Below, in pieces: positions 1 to 9,123 of a stretch of 64,000 nucleotides of DNA. The notes beneath the pieces were generated by a model. That model did not search any database and was not told where the DNA came from. It saw nothing but the letters and a program-made list of their open reading frames with translations. How positions within the stretch are numbered: position 1 is the stretch's first letter; each line of letters begins with the position of its first letter. The DNA comes from Hydrogenophilales bacterium (GTDB lineage: Bacteria; Pseudomonadota; Gammaproteobacteria; Burkholderiales; Thiobacillaceae), in assembly GCA_023258975.1 (NCBI GenBank), contig JAHFRD010000009.1, forward strand, positions 62,001 to 126,000. Direction: 5' to 3'. The position numbers and the translations under genes were made by a program.

Positions 1-235
1 GGCCGGCTGGATCGGCCTGTTCCTGCCCGCGCTGCTGATCGCCCTGGCTCTGGGCGCACAACCCCTGATCGCGCATGACGCGGTGGGCGCGCCGCTGTAC
101 TTCCCGTTCGGCTGGGCCGTCACCCTGCCCGCCCTGCTGATTCCGCACGCGTTGCTGGGCCTTGGCGAAGGCGCCCTCACCGTGCTCGGCGGCGGGCTGA
201 TCGAGCGCCTGCGCCGGCGCTATCGCCATGACTGA
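1..235 (+). CDS. cbiM: CbiM-like substrate-specific membrane component of an energy-coupling-factor Co/Ni importer (C-terminal part)
   Basis: Only the last 77 codons are in the window; the gene begins upstream. The visible part holds two hydrophobic segments and the motif PHALLGLGEGALTVLG, which matches the C-terminal helix region of CbiM/NikM proteins, followed by a short basic tail. CbiM proteins bind Co(II) or Ni(II) in the inner membrane and pair with CbiQ and CbiO. The stop codon overlaps the start of the next gene by eight bases, so the genes are translationally coupled. The metal (Co or Ni) cannot be decided because the metal-binding N-terminus is missing. Confidence 0.75.
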   Translation, partial: AGWIGLFLPALLIALALGAQPLIAHDAVGAPLYFPFGWAVTLPALLIPHALLGLGEGALTVLGGGLIERLRRRYRHD

Positions 236-779
236 ACGCGGCAAGTTCGTGGCCTATCTGATGACGCTGTTTATCGTCTCCTGGCTGACCGCGCCCGCCT
301 GGCTGGCGGCCGGGCTCGGGGCGGCGCTGATCCTGTGCGGCCGGGATGCCGGCCGCCTGCTGCGCCGCGCCCTGCTGGCCACCGTCGCGTTCAGCGGCAC
401 GGTTTCCCTGGCCTATCTGGCCCATTCCTGGTGGCTGGGGCGGCCACCACCGCTGGGCTGGCTGCTCGCGGCCAACCTGCGCGTATTGCTGATGGCCCTG
501 CTCACCTTCCTGTTCATCGCGCGGGTGAACCTGTTCCAGGCCCTGGCGTTTTCCCGCCGCCTGTCTTTCCTGCTGGTACTGGCGGTGAGCCAGTCAATGG
601 GCCTGCGACGCACGCTGGCCGAGTTCCGCCTCGGTCTGCACAGCCGCAGCCCGCGCCCAGCCGGGATAAAAGCCCGTTATCGCGCCGCCGCGCACGCCGC
701 CGCCTGGCTGCTCGACCGGGCGCTGGCCAATGCGCACGAATCGGCACAGGCCATGCAATCGCGAGGGATGTTTCGATGA
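228..779 (+). CDS. cbiQ: CbiQ-like transmembrane component of ECF-type Co/Ni importer
   Basis: The 183-residue protein is mostly hydrophobic, with about four or five membrane segments. It ends in AHESAQAMQSRGMFR, close to the second Ala-Arg-Gly coupling motif of EcfT/CbiQ proteins that contacts the ATPase. It is clearly shorter than typical CbiQ (about 230-260 residues), mainly because the central cytoplasmic region is compact. Its start overlaps cbiM and its stop overlaps the cbiO start (ATGA), so the three genes form one operon. Confidence 0.8.
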   Translation: MTERGKFVAYLMTLFIVSWLTAPAWLAAGLGAALILCGRDAGRLLRRALLATVAFSGTVSLAYLAHSWWLGRPPPLGWLLAANLRVLLMALLTFLFIARVNLFQALAFSRRLSFLLVLAVSQSMGLRRTLAEFRLGLHSRSPRPAGIKARYRAAAHAAAWLLDRALANAHESAQAMQSRGMFR

Positions 780-1549
780 TCCGGGTTGAAGGGCTGTCGC
801 ATGGTTTCGGTGAGAAAACCTGTCTGCTGGAGGTGAATTTCCGCCTGTCCGTTGGAGAAAAGGTGGTCCTGCTGGGCAGCAACGGCAGCGGCAAATCGAC
901 GCTGCTGAAAATCCTGGATGGCCTGATAACTCCAGTCGCCGGCGAGGTGCATTACGAGGGCGAACGGATCACGCCCGGCAAGCTCAAGCACGGCCCGCTG
1001 CGCCGGCGCTTCCGCCAGGAAGTGGCCTTGTTGTTCCAGAACCCGGATGTGATGCTGTTCAACCCGACGGTGTACGACGAGATCGCCTTCGGCCCGCGCC
1101 AGATGGAGCTTGCCGGCATCGACGAGCGGGTGGCGCACTGGGCCGAACTGGTGGGCGTGACGCCGTTCCTGCGGCGCCCACCCTTCACCCTGTCCGGTGG
1201 CGAGAAGCAGAAAGTCGCGCTGGCCGCGCTGCTGGCGGTGGAACCGAAACTGTTGCTGCTGGATGAACCCGCCGCCGCCCTCGACCCGCGTTCCAGCGGC
1301 TGGCTGGTGGACTTTCTCGCCGATCTGCCGATCACCCTGCTCACCACCACCCACAACCTTGGCCTGGCGCCGGAATTGGGCTCACGCGCCCTGGTGCTGG
1401 GCGAGGATCACCGCCTGCTCCACGACGGCCCGATCGAACCGTTTCTCGGCGACACCGACAAGCTGGTGGCCGCCAACCTGGCGCATGCGCATCGGCACAA
1501 ACATGGCGGGATGGAACATCGGCATTGGCATACGCACGATTGGGCGTAG
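776..1549 (+). CDS. cbiO: CbiO-like ATPase of ECF-type Co/Ni importer with histidine-rich tail
   Basis: This ABC ATPase of 257 residues powers the importer from the cytoplasmic face. It shows Walker A GSNGSGKST near residue 39, the Q-loop LLFQNPD, the signature LSGGEKQKVALA, Walker B LLLLDEPAAAL and a switch histidine in TTHN. The start at 776 was chosen over an in-frame upstream start because it overlaps the cbiQ stop as ATGA and gives a normal N-terminus. The last 20 or so residues contain about eight histidines, an unusual tail for an ABC ATPase that suggests metal buffering or sensing. Confidence 0.9.
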   Translation: MIRVEGLSHGFGEKTCLLEVNFRLSVGEKVVLLGSNGSGKSTLLKILDGLITPVAGEVHYEGERITPGKLKHGPLRRRFRQEVALLFQNPDVMLFNPTVYDEIAFGPRQMELAGIDERVAHWAELVGVTPFLRRPPFTLSGGEKQKVALAALLAVEPKLLLLDEPAAALDPRSSGWLVDFLADLPITLLTTTHNLGLAPELGSRALVLGEDHRLLHDGPIEPFLGDTDKLVAANLAHAHRHKHGGMEHRHWHTHDWA

Positions 1550-1580
1550 GACGGAATCGCCATCGCTCGCCGCCCGTGAA

Positions 1581-2558
1581 TTACCGCTCGCCCTTGTTGA
1601 GCAAACGCCTGCGGTAAGGGTGGCCGATCTTGGCGCCTTCACCGCGCGGCGGGCGCTCATCGTGGCTTTCCCGCGTGATTGCGTGCTCATGCTCGTGTTC
1701 GTGGTCGCGCTCGCCGCCAGGTTCGTTGCCTTTCAGCAAACCACACCATTTCATCAAATCCTGAACCTCACTTTCCGGCAGTTCTTCCTGCATGCCGCGT
1801 TTCAGGCGTGAGGGCATGGCGAGCGGGCCGAAGCGCACGCGGATCAGGCGGCTGACGGTGAGGCCGATGTGTTCCATGATGCGGCGCACCTCGCGGTTGC
1901 GGCCTTCCCGGATGACCAGGCGGTACCACTGGTTCACGCCCTCGCCACCGGCGGGAAGGATGCTGTCCACCTTGGCCACGCCGTCATCCAGTTCCACCCC
2001 GTTGAGCAACAGATTCATCTGCTCGCCGGTCAACGCGCCCAGCAGGCGCACGGCGTATTCGCGTTCCACTTCATAGCGCGGGTGGCTGAGGCGGTTGGCG
2101 AGGTCGCCGTTGGTGGTGAAGACCAGCAGGCCTTCGGTATTGAAATCCAGGCGCCCCACCGTGATCCAGCGGCCGCCGCGTATCGAGGGCAGGTGATCGA
2201 ACACCGAGGGGCGGCCTTCCGGGTCATCGCGCGAGACGATTTCGCCTTCCGGCTTGTGGTAGATCAGCACGCGCGGCACCTGGCGTTTCCAGGAAAGACG
2301 CACCAGGCGCCCGTTCACCTTGACCAGATCGCTGGGCTTGACACGGTCGCCTACCTTGGCCGGCATGCCGTTGATGCTGACGCGGCCATCGGCAATGAGC
2401 TGTTCCATATCGCGGCGCGAGCCCATGCCGGCCGTGGCCAGCGCTTTCTGCAATTTTTCACTGTGGTCCTCAAGCTCGTCGGGCGATGCTTTGAGCGGCC
2501 TGCCCTTGTAGGAATATCGTGGCATTGTTTTGGCTGGTTTGTTGGTTCTGGCGTTCAT
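1581..2558 (-). CDS. rluB: 23S rRNA pseudouridine(2605) synthase RluB
   Basis: The 325-residue protein has an S4 RNA-binding domain (about residues 33-80, [20 protein letters not shown]) followed by an RsuA/RluB-type catalytic domain. The catalytic aspartate lies in [11 protein letters not shown] and the family motif GRNREVRRI is present. It isomerises uridine in helix 89 of 23S rRNA. The C-terminal extension is charged and contains a short His-Glu run (DHEHEHEH). It is the last gene of the scpA-scpB-rluB group, a common arrangement in beta- and gammaproteobacteria, and converges on cbiO. Confidence 0.92.
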   Translation of the reverse strand: MNARTNKPAKTMPRYSYKGRPLKASPDELEDHSEKLQKALATAGMGSRRDMEQLIADGRVSINGMPAKVGDRVKPSDLVKVNGRLVRLSWKRQVPRVLIYHKPEGEIVSRDDPEGRPSVFDHLPSIRGGRWITVGRLDFNTEGLLVFTTNGDLANRLSHPRYEVEREYAVRLLGALTGEQMNLLLNGVELDDGVAKVDSILPAGGEGVNQWYRLVIREGRNREVRRIMEHIGLTVSRLIRVRFGPLAMPSRLKRGMQEELPESEVQDLMKWCGLLKGNEPGGERDHEHEHEHAITRESHDERPPRGEGAKIGHPYRRRLLNKGER

Positions 2559-2656
2559 ATCGGGTCACGGTGGAAAAACTTAAGGCGGGCCGGAAAGAAA
2601 ATCCGGCCAATACGAGAACGAAACGACAACGAAACGATAATTGGTAAAAATGAAAA

Positions 2657-3238
2657 CTACAGCCCGACAGCGCCAGGTTGTTCTTCCAGCATCTCTTGGG
2701 GGATGAGATCGCGCGCCATCTCCGGCAGGGGCGGCAATTCGGAGAGGGCGCGGAGGTTGAGATCGGAGAGGAATTGTTTGGTGGTGGCGAACAGCGCCGG
2801 GCGGCCGGGTACGTCCTTGTGCCCGATCACTTCTATCCAGCCGCGTTCTTCCAGGGTCTTCACGATCTGGCTGTTCACCGCCACGCCACGGATGTCTTCC
2901 ACGTCGCCGCGCGTCACGGGCTGCCGGTAGGCGATCACCGCCAGGGTCTCCAGCACGGCGCGCGAATAGCGCGGCGGTTTTTCCGGGTTGAGGCGGTCGA
3001 GATAGGGTTGCATGTCGGGCCGCGTCTGAAAGCGCCAGCCATCGGCCACCAGCACCAGTTCCACCGCCCGGCCGCGCCAGTCGGATTTCAGTTCCTCCAG
3101 GGCGCGGCGAAGGAAATCGTTGCCCAACTCCACCTCGAACACGCGCTTGAGTTCCGCCAGGGTCAGCGCGCCGCCGCTGGAAAGCAGCACGGCCTCCAGC
3201 ACGCGTTTCATTTCATCGAGATCAAGCGGGTTCTGCAT
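2657..3238 (-). CDS. scpB: Segregation and condensation protein B (ScpB)
   Basis: The 193-residue protein is two winged-helix domains of the ScpB/kleisin-partner family, with the conserved region [27 protein letters not shown]. It binds ScpA and SMC to form the chromosome-condensing complex. I placed the start at 3238 ([19 protein letters not shown]); the open frame extends further upstream but that extension lies in scpA and is proline-rich and not ScpB-like. With this start the gene overlaps the scpA end by 17 bases. No strong Shine-Dalgarno site is visible, consistent with coupling to scpA. Confidence 0.9.
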   Translation of the reverse strand: MQNPLDLDEMKRVLEAVLLSSGGALTLAELKRVFEVELGNDFLRRALEELKSDWRGRAVELVLVADGWRFQTRPDMQPYLDRLNPEKPPRYSRAVLETLAVIAYRQPVTRGDVEDIRGVAVNSQIVKTLEERGWIEVIGHKDVPGRPALFATTKQFLSDLNLRALSELPPLPEMARDLIPQEMLEEQPGAVGL

Positions 3239-4058
3239 GTGCGGCGGCAACGGCAAGTTGGGCGTGAATCGGGGCGAAAGGTTCGTTCTGGACGATATCG
3301 ACCAGCCGCTCACGCACCAGTTCCAGCAGGGCGAGGAAAGTCACCACCAGGGACGACCGGCCCTGCCCCGGATCGAACAGATCGGAAAACACGCTGCGCC
3401 CGGCTTCCCGCAGGTGCTTGAGGATGCGGCTCATGTGTTCGCGCACCGAGAGTTCCTGGCGGCCGATGCGGTGGTGTCTGGTCATCGAGGCGCGCTTCAG
3501 GATCGCCCCCCAGGCGGCCAGCAGATCGTCGGGCGCCACGTGCGGCAGCCGCCTGGCGGCCAGTTGCGGAATATGGATGCTCAGGGTGAGGAAATCGCGC
3601 CCCGCCTGCGGCAGTTCACCCAGGCCACGCGCCGCCAGCTTCATCTGTTCATACTCCAGCAGGCGCCGCACCAGTTCCGCGCGCGGATCATGCTCCTCGC
3701 CCTCTTCCACCTTCTCCTGGCGCGGCAGCAGCATGCGCGATTTGATCTCGATCAGCATCGCCGCCATCACCAGGTACTCCGCCGCCAGTTCCAGGCGCTT
3801 GCGGTGCATGGTTTCGACGTAGTCGATGTACTGGCGGGTCAGCGCGGTCATATTGATGTCGAGGATGTTCAGGCTGTTGCGGCGAATCAACCAGAGCAAC
3901 AGATCGAGCGGCCCCTCGAAGGCTTCCAGAATGACTTCCAGCGCATCCGGCGGGATATAGAGGTCATTCGGCAGGTCGGTCCACAGTTCGCCCTGCACCC
4001 GCGCCAGATGGCGAATTTCCTCCTCGGCGGCATCCGCCTTTTCCAGAACTTCGCTCAT
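3222..4058 (-). CDS. scpA: Segregation and condensation protein A (ScpA, kleisin)
   Basis: The 278-residue kleisin bridges the SMC heads and binds ScpB. The N-terminal motif [19 protein letters not shown] is diagnostic, and the C-terminal winged helix ([17 protein letters not shown]) is present. The start at 4058 (MSEVLEK) is preferred to an upstream in-frame start that would add 13 uncharacteristic residues. The first 40 residues before the kleisin motif are an acidic extension of a kind often seen in betaproteobacterial ScpA. Confidence 0.92.
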   Translation of the reverse strand: MSEVLEKADAAEEEIRHLARVQGELWTDLPNDLYIPPDALEVILEAFEGPLDLLLWLIRRNSLNILDINMTALTRQYIDYVETMHRKRLELAAEYLVMAAMLIEIKSRMLLPRQEKVEEGEEHDPRAELVRRLLEYEQMKLAARGLGELPQAGRDFLTLSIHIPQLAARRLPHVAPDDLLAAWGAILKRASMTRHHRIGRQELSVREHMSRILKHLREAGRSVFSDLFDPGQGRSSLVVTFLALLELVRERLVDIVQNEPFAPIHAQLAVAAAHAEPA

Positions 4059-4322
4059 GGCAACCGCCACAGGACACCGCGCGCCGGCGAGAACCACGCG
4101 GTGGCGGACAACATTCGGAGAAGAGGGAGGGGGAGGAACATAGGGGCGCGATGCTAGCAGCCTGCCGGGATTTCCGCGCCCGACATCCCCCGAAAAACCC
4201 GCCGTTTCAACCCGCGCGGGGAGAGGTAAATCGCCTTTGGGCGTGAAGACAATTGGACGGAACTGTCTACAGTTCGAGCATATCCCCCCTTTTTTTCCAC
4301 GCGCGTACCCAAGGAAAAGATC

Positions 4323-5513
4323 ATGAAACGTCCATCACTCCCCAGTGTTTTTTCCGGCTTGCTCCTGGTGTGTCTGATGCTGTTCGGCTTTGCCGCGAGC
4401 GCGGCCAGGCTGGAGGTGGATCGCCAGGAAATGGCCGTCGGCGAGATCACCACCGTGCACCTGAAAGGAGCGCCGTTCATCGCCGTGGTGGACTGGAAAG
4501 TCAGCCCGGAACTGGAGATCGTCGATTCCGACAGCAAGCGCGTGCGTGTGCGCGGCGCGCGAGCCGGCGCCGGCAAGGTCACCTGTGAAATGAACCTCGG
4601 TGTTCACACGCTCGAAATCGCGGTGCGAGGCGCCCCAACAACTTCCGCTCCACCGGCGCCACCGCCGGTCTACACGCCTCCGGCCGGCAACGCGCCGACC
4701 TACACGGCACCGAGTTATTCCACGCCCGGCACGGCCGCCCCGCTTTCCAACCTGGCCGGCACCTGGCAAATCAATGCCGCCGGCTATCAGGGCAGACTGG
4801 AACTCTCCAACGCCCAGGGTATGCTCATCGGCCGCGTCTGGTTTGATGCGCACTCGATATGGGAACCCTTGCGGGAACTGTATTTCGACGAGGCCATCGG
4901 CGAACTGAGCTTCATCCGTCCGGGCGCGAACCAGGCCTACCGTGGCCGCCTGCGAGGCAACACACTGGAAGGCAAATTCGCCCAGGGGAGCGGCGACGGT
5001 TATTCGGCGAATGCGGCGACCTATCCCTGGTCGGCCACCCGATCCGGCATGACCGCCACGACAGCACCGATAGCGGCAACCTCGAATCACGCCAATCTGA
5101 CCCTGAATCGCGACCGCTTCGCGCCGGGCGAGGCCATCACGGTGAACTTCACGGCGCCGGACGGTTACGCCGGCAATGCCTGGATCGGCATCCTCCCCTC
5201 GCAAGTACCGCACGGCAGCGAGGCCGAGAATGACCGCCACGACCTCGCTTACCAGTACCTCCAGAAACGCACCTCGGGCAGCATGGCCTTCACCGCGCCA
5301 GCGGCTCCCGGCAACTACGATCTGCGCATGCACGACACCGACGACAACGGCCGTGAAGTGGCCTCGGTGAGCTTCCAGGTGGGGGCCGTCTCCCATGACG
5401 GCGGGCGTGGCCACACGGCGCAAGCGCCGAGTGCCGCGCCAAGCACCGCGCCCAGATCGGACGACAACCTGAAAGATGTGGTGAACCAGTTGAAGGGCCT
5501 CTTTGGGCGCTGA
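4323..5513 (+). CDS. Secreted protein of unknown function with Ig-like domains
   Basis: I do not recognise the family. The 396-residue protein has a signal peptide (about residues 1-28, cleavage after ASA), a short beta-rich domain (30-105), a Pro/Thr-rich linker (about 107-140), a middle domain (140-240, NLAGTWQINAAGYQGRLELS) resembling a small beta-barrel, and a C-terminal Ig-like domain (about 255-355) ending in YDLRMHDTDDNGREVASVSF. The last 40 residues are low-complexity Ser/Ala/Pro. The layout suggests a periplasmic or surface beta-sandwich protein. The next gene begins two bases after its stop. Confidence 0.6.
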   Translation: MKRPSLPSVFSGLLLVCLMLFGFAASAARLEVDRQEMAVGEITTVHLKGAPFIAVVDWKVSPELEIVDSDSKRVRVRGARAGAGKVTCEMNLGVHTLEIAVRGAPTTSAPPAPPPVYTPPAGNAPTYTAPSYSTPGTAAPLSNLAGTWQINAAGYQGRLELSNAQGMLIGRVWFDAHSIWEPLRELYFDEAIGELSFIRPGANQAYRGRLRGNTLEGKFAQGSGDGYSANAATYPWSATRSGMTATTAPIAATSNHANLTLNRDRFAPGEAITVNFTAPDGYAGNAWIGILPSQVPHGSEAENDRHDLAYQYLQKRTSGSMAFTAPAAPGNYDLRMHDTDDNGREVASVSFQVGAVSHDGGRGHTAQAPSAAPSTAPRSDDNLKDVVNQLKGLFGR

Positions 5514-5514
5514 C

Positions 5515-6873
5515 ATGACTACCGCTTCCCTGCCCGCCAGGGAGGTGTGGCCGCTCTGGCTGCTGGCCGCCACGGCACTGGCCTACCTCGATGCCCTGCC
5601 GGCCGCGTTCCAGTTCGACGACTACAACATCATCGTCGACAACCCGAATGTGCATTCCCTGGCCGCCTGGTGGGGTCAGGTCTGGTCGCTGCGCCCCCTG
5701 CTCAAACTGGGCTACGCGCTGAACTGGAGCAGCGGCTTCGGCGCCTTCGGCTTCCATGTGGTGAACCTCACGCTGCATCTGGCCAATGTGGCGCTGCTCT
5801 GGCGCCTGTCGGCGCACTTTCCCCTCCCCACGGGCTGGAACCGGGAACAAGGGCGCCTCGCCCGTCTGTTGCTGCTGGTTCTGTTCGCGCTGCACCCCAT
5901 CCAGACGGAAGCCGTGACCTATGTCAGCGGCCGTTCCATGAGCCAGATGGCGCTGTTTTCCCTGGCCGGGCTGCTCTGCTGGCTGGAGGCCGCCGCGCGC
6001 GCGCGGCCGTGGCGTTGGCGCGGCGCGGCCCTGCTCTGCTTCACCGCCGCCGTGTTGAGCAAGGAGGTGGCGCTGGTCGTCCCCCTGCTCCTCCCGCTGT
6101 TTCCCGGCCGCGTTTCACGTCGGGATGCGTTCCGGCTGGTGGGATTCCTGATCGCGGCCGGGCTGCCTCTGCTCCTCGCCTTTGGTTATCAGCGCCTGCT
6201 GACGGAACCCCTCGCGCGCGACCTGAGCGGCAACCTGGCCTCGGAGCTGAACGCGGTGTTCTATCTGCTGGGCCAGTTGGTGCGGCCGCACGCGCTCAAC
6301 ATCGATCCGGATCTGCCGGAACTGCGCGGCTTCTCGCCGCTGCTCGGGCTACAACTGGGGCTGTTGGCGGGCGCCGCAGCGCTGGCCTGGTCGCGGTGGC
6401 GGCAATGGCCGTGGCTGGGCTTCGGCCTGGCCTGGTTCATTTTGCTGCTAGTGCCCACGCACAGCCTGATTCCGCGCCTGGATCTGGCGAGCGAGCGGCA
6501 TCTCTATCTCGCCGGCATCGGGGTGTACTGGATGGCCGCCGTGGTCGTGGTCGGGTGGTTTTCCGCCACTGCCTCACCTCTCCCCATTCGGCACGCCTTC
6601 AGCGGTTTGTTGCTGCTGTTGACGCTGGCCGGCATGGGGTTCACCGCCGCCCGCAACGCCGACTACCAGAACGAGATCAGCCTCTGGCAAGCCACCGTCA
6701 CGCAGTCGCCCGGCAAGGCGCGCGCCTGGAATAATCTCGGCTATGCGCGCCGGCTGGCCGGCCAGTTTCCGGAAGCGCGCGCGGCGTTTGTCGAATCTCT
6801 GCGCCATGACCCCGGCTATCGGCGCGCGCGGGCCAATCTGCGCGAACTGGATACCCTGGCAACCCACCCATGA
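5515..6873 (+). CDS. Multi-pass membrane protein of the TMTC/GT-C type with a C-terminal TPR
   Basis: The 452-residue protein has about ten membrane helices. A non-membrane N-terminal loop contains FQFDDYNIIVDNPNV, which matches the acidic DD loop of TMTC-like and other GT-C glycosyltransferases. The last 45 residues hold one tetratricopeptide repeat (ARAWNNLGYARRLAGQFPEA). In this superfamily the fold transfers sugars from polyprenyl carriers to proteins, so an O-mannosylation-like role is possible but not shown. The start at 5515 (ATG) was chosen over an upstream TTG; it lies two bases after the preceding stop, implying coupling with the secreted protein. Confidence 0.65.
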   Translation: MTTASLPAREVWPLWLLAATALAYLDALPAAFQFDDYNIIVDNPNVHSLAAWWGQVWSLRPLLKLGYALNWSSGFGAFGFHVVNLTLHLANVALLWRLSAHFPLPTGWNREQGRLARLLLLVLFALHPIQTEAVTYVSGRSMSQMALFSLAGLLCWLEAAARARPWRWRGAALLCFTAAVLSKEVALVVPLLLPLFPGRVSRRDAFRLVGFLIAAGLPLLLAFGYQRLLTEPLARDLSGNLASELNAVFYLLGQLVRPHALNIDPDLPELRGFSPLLGLQLGLLAGAAALAWSRWRQWPWLGFGLAWFILLLVPTHSLIPRLDLASERHLYLAGIGVYWMAAVVVVGWFSATASPLPIRHAFSGLLLLLTLAGMGFTAARNADYQNEISLWQATVTQSPGKARAWNNLGYARRLAGQFPEARAAFVESLRHDPGYRRARANLRELDTLATHP

Positions 6874-6880
6874 GCCCATC

Positions 6881-7873
6881 ATGAAAAACCCCACCGCCCC
6901 CCTGATCTGGGAAACCGACCTGCCGCTGTTCAGCCCGGAGATGCTGAAGCAATGGAGCTATGCCATGCTCGCCACGGCCCTGGTGATGGGCCTGCTCCTG
7001 GGCACCATTTTCGCCGCCCAGGGCGAGTGGGATGCCTTGCCCAAACTGGGCCTCATGGTGGGGGTGCTGACCGGCGCGCTCTGGGTACTCGGCTTGCTCA
7101 TCATGGCCGTGTTTTTTCGCGGCCGTTACCACGTCCGCTACACCCTTTCCGACAAAGGCATCCTCCAGGAAACCGTGGACGCGGTGGCAAGGAAGGCCAA
7201 CCGCGCGGCCATTATCCTGGGCGTGCTGGCGCGCAAACCGGGGCTGGTGGGGGCCGGCCTCATCGCCAGATCGCGCGAATCCGAGGCGGTAAACTGGAAA
7301 GGCGCCTTTGCCGCCGTGGAAAAGCCGGCGCGCCACCTGATCGTCCTGCGCAACAGTTGGCGCGCGGTGATGTTCGTGCAATGCACCCCGGAGAACTTCG
7401 ATGAGGTGCAGCAACGGGTGAATCAGGCCATGCGGCGCAACCAGACCCGCGAGCGCGTGGCAACGAACTCGCCGCTGCCCTTCTACCTGCGCCACACCGC
7501 CCTGATCCTGCTGGCCTCGGTGCCGCTGTTCATGCTCGCCGAGGAATACCACCTGCATCTGCTGGCGCCCATCCTGGTGCTTTGCTTCGCGCTGACCACG
7601 CTATGGTTGATCAACGTGTTCGCCTATGTGGTCTATGCCGGCCTGCTCTATCTGGTGGTGGGAACGCTGATGGATCTGTCCCGGGTGCGTCAATCCGCGT
7701 TCTTCCCGGGTGAAAGCTACAGCGGTTTCAGCGTCATGGGCGGCGAGGAAAACGGCATCCTGCTGCTTGCGCTGGTTGGCTCCGGCTACCTGATCTGGCT
7801 ATCCTGGCGCGCCCTGCACGGCGGCTTCCTGGCCCTGCTGGTAAAGGACCACGAAGAGATGGATGGTGGCTGA
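6881..7873 (+). CDS. Membrane protein of unknown function with a PH-like cytoplasmic region
   Basis: The 330-residue protein has two N-terminal membrane helices (about residues 25-75), a soluble middle region of about 130 residues beginning RYHVRYTLSDKGILQETV that resembles bacterial PH-like (YdbT-type) domains, and three or four helices after residue 205. The start at 6881 gives the N-terminus MKNPTAPLIWETDLPLF; an in-frame upstream start lies inside the preceding gene. It follows the TMTC-like gene by seven bases, so the three genes from 4323 are probably one operon. Function unknown. Confidence 0.6.
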   Translation: MKNPTAPLIWETDLPLFSPEMLKQWSYAMLATALVMGLLLGTIFAAQGEWDALPKLGLMVGVLTGALWVLGLLIMAVFFRGRYHVRYTLSDKGILQETVDAVARKANRAAIILGVLARKPGLVGAGLIARSRESEAVNWKGAFAAVEKPARHLIVLRNSWRAVMFVQCTPENFDEVQQRVNQAMRRNQTRERVATNSPLPFYLRHTALILLASVPLFMLAEEYHLHLLAPILVLCFALTTLWLINVFAYVVYAGLLYLVVGTLMDLSRVRQSAFFPGESYSGFSVMGGEENGILLLALVGSGYLIWLSWRALHGGFLALLVKDHEEMDGG

Positions 7874-7882
7874 GTTTTGTGG

Positions 7883-7906
7883 CGCCGGCTTCCAGCCGGC
7901 CGTTTT
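7883..7906. repeat. Single-arm copy of the GCCGGC repeat, possible terminator
   Basis: A hairpin GCCGGCTTCCAGCCGGC followed on the plus strand by GTTTT lies between the convergent ends of the 6881 gene and dnaJ. Its stem is the same as one arm variant of the paired repeats elsewhere in the window (for example 48516-48574). The position and the short T run suggest it could also act as a terminator for the plus-strand operon. Confidence 0.45.
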
Positions 7907-7923
7907 CAAGGAGGGAAGGCCCC

Positions 7924-9045
7924 CTACGGCGCAAAAAACTCCTTCACCTTGTCCATGAACGACCGCGCGCGCGGGTTGTGTTTGCCCTCGTGGCCGCCGC
8001 AGCAACTGTCGAACTCGCGCAGCAGTTCTTTCTGGCGTTCGGTCAGGTTGACCGGGGTCTCCACCACCAGATGCGCCATCAGGTCGCCGGGATGCTGGCT
8101 GCGTACACCCTTGATGCCCTTGCCGCGCAGGCGGAACACCTTGCCGCTCTGGGTTTCGCTGGGAATCTTGATGCTGGCGTGGCCATCCAGCGTGGGAATC
8201 TCGATCTCGCCGCCGAGCGCCGCCGTGGCGAAGGAAATCGGCATCTCGCAATGCAGATCGTCGTGGTCGCGCTGGAATACCTGGTGCGTCTTGAGGTGGA
8301 TCTGCACGTAGAGATCGCCGGGCGGGCCGCCGTTGACGCCGGCTTCCCCCTCGCCGGAAAGGCGGATGCGATCGCCTTCGTCGACGCCGGAGGGAATCCG
8401 CACCGACAGGGTCTTGTGCTTCTTTACCCGGCCCTCGCCGTGGCAATGCGTGCACGGATCGGCGATGACGCGGCCGTTGCCGTGGCAGCGCGGGCAGGTC
8501 TGCTGGATCGAGAAGAAGCCCTGCTGCATGCGCACCTGGCCGTGGCCGCCGCAGGTCGGGCAGGTCACCGGATCGGTGCCGGGCTTGGCGCCGCTGCCGT
8601 GGCAGTGTTCGCACTCGGTCAGCACCGGCACGCGAATCTTGGTCTCGGTGCCGCGCGCAGCTTCTTCCAGCGACACTTCCAGGTTGTAGCGCAGGTCGGC
8701 GCCGCGATAGACATGCGAACGCCGCCCGCCACCGCCACCACCTCCGCCGAAGATGTCACCGAAGATGTCCGAAAAGGCATCGGAGAAATCGCGTCCGCCG
8801 CCACCGCCCCCCATCGACGGATCGACGCCGGCATGGCCGTACTGGTTGTAGGCCGCGCGCTTGTTGCCGTCGGAAAGCACCTCGTAAGCCTCTTTGGCTT
8901 CCTTGAATTTCTCCTCGGATGCCTTGTCACCCTGATTGCGGTCAGGGTGGTGCTTCATGGCCAGCTTCTTGAAAGCCTTCTTGATTTCTTCGTCGGAGGC
9001 GCTCTTGGAGACGCCGAGAACTTCGTAGTAGTCGCGTTTTGACAT
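7924..9045 (-). CDS. dnaJ: Chaperone protein DnaJ
   Basis: This is a full-length type I J-protein of 373 residues. It has a J domain with HPD at residues 33-35, a Gly-rich linker (about 75-105), four CxxCxGxG zinc motifs ([32 protein letters not shown]) and the C-terminal substrate-binding domains. It delivers unfolded clients to DnaK and stimulates its ATPase. Unlike the common grpE-dnaK-dnaJ order, no dnaK or grpE lies next to it; the upstream gene is methyltransferase-like, so dnaJ appears to be transcribed from its own promoter. Confidence 0.97.
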   Translation of the reverse strand: MSKRDYYEVLGVSKSASDEEIKKAFKKLAMKHHPDRNQGDKASEEKFKEAKEAYEVLSDGNKRAAYNQYGHAGVDPSMGGGGGGRDFSDAFSDIFGDIFGGGGGGGGRRSHVYRGADLRYNLEVSLEEAARGTETKIRVPVLTECEHCHGSGAKPGTDPVTCPTCGGHGQVRMQQGFFSIQQTCPRCHGNGRVIADPCTHCHGEGRVKKHKTLSVRIPSGVDEGDRIRLSGEGEAGVNGGPPGDLYVQIHLKTHQVFQRDHDDLHCEMPISFATAALGGEIEIPTLDGHASIKIPSETQSGKVFRLRGKGIKGVRSQHPGDLMAHLVVETPVNLTERQKELLREFDSCCGGHEGKHNPRARSFMDKVKEFFAP

Positions 9046-9094
9046 GAGTTATTCGTGGGCGGTGTGACGTGAATTGAAACGGTGATGCCCCCAC

Positions 9095-9123
9095 CATGTT
9101 GGGACAACCTTTTCCATATCAAG
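9095..9123 (-). promoter_or_regulatory. Putative sigma-32 promoter of dnaJ
   Basis: On the minus strand, CTTGATA (9117-9123) and CCAACATG (9095-9102) are 14 bases apart, close to the heat-shock consensus CTTGAAA-N11-16-CCCCATNT. The position, about 50 bases before dnaJ, suits an independent heat-inducible promoter. The -35 part overlaps the stop codon of the upstream gene. Confidence 0.4.
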
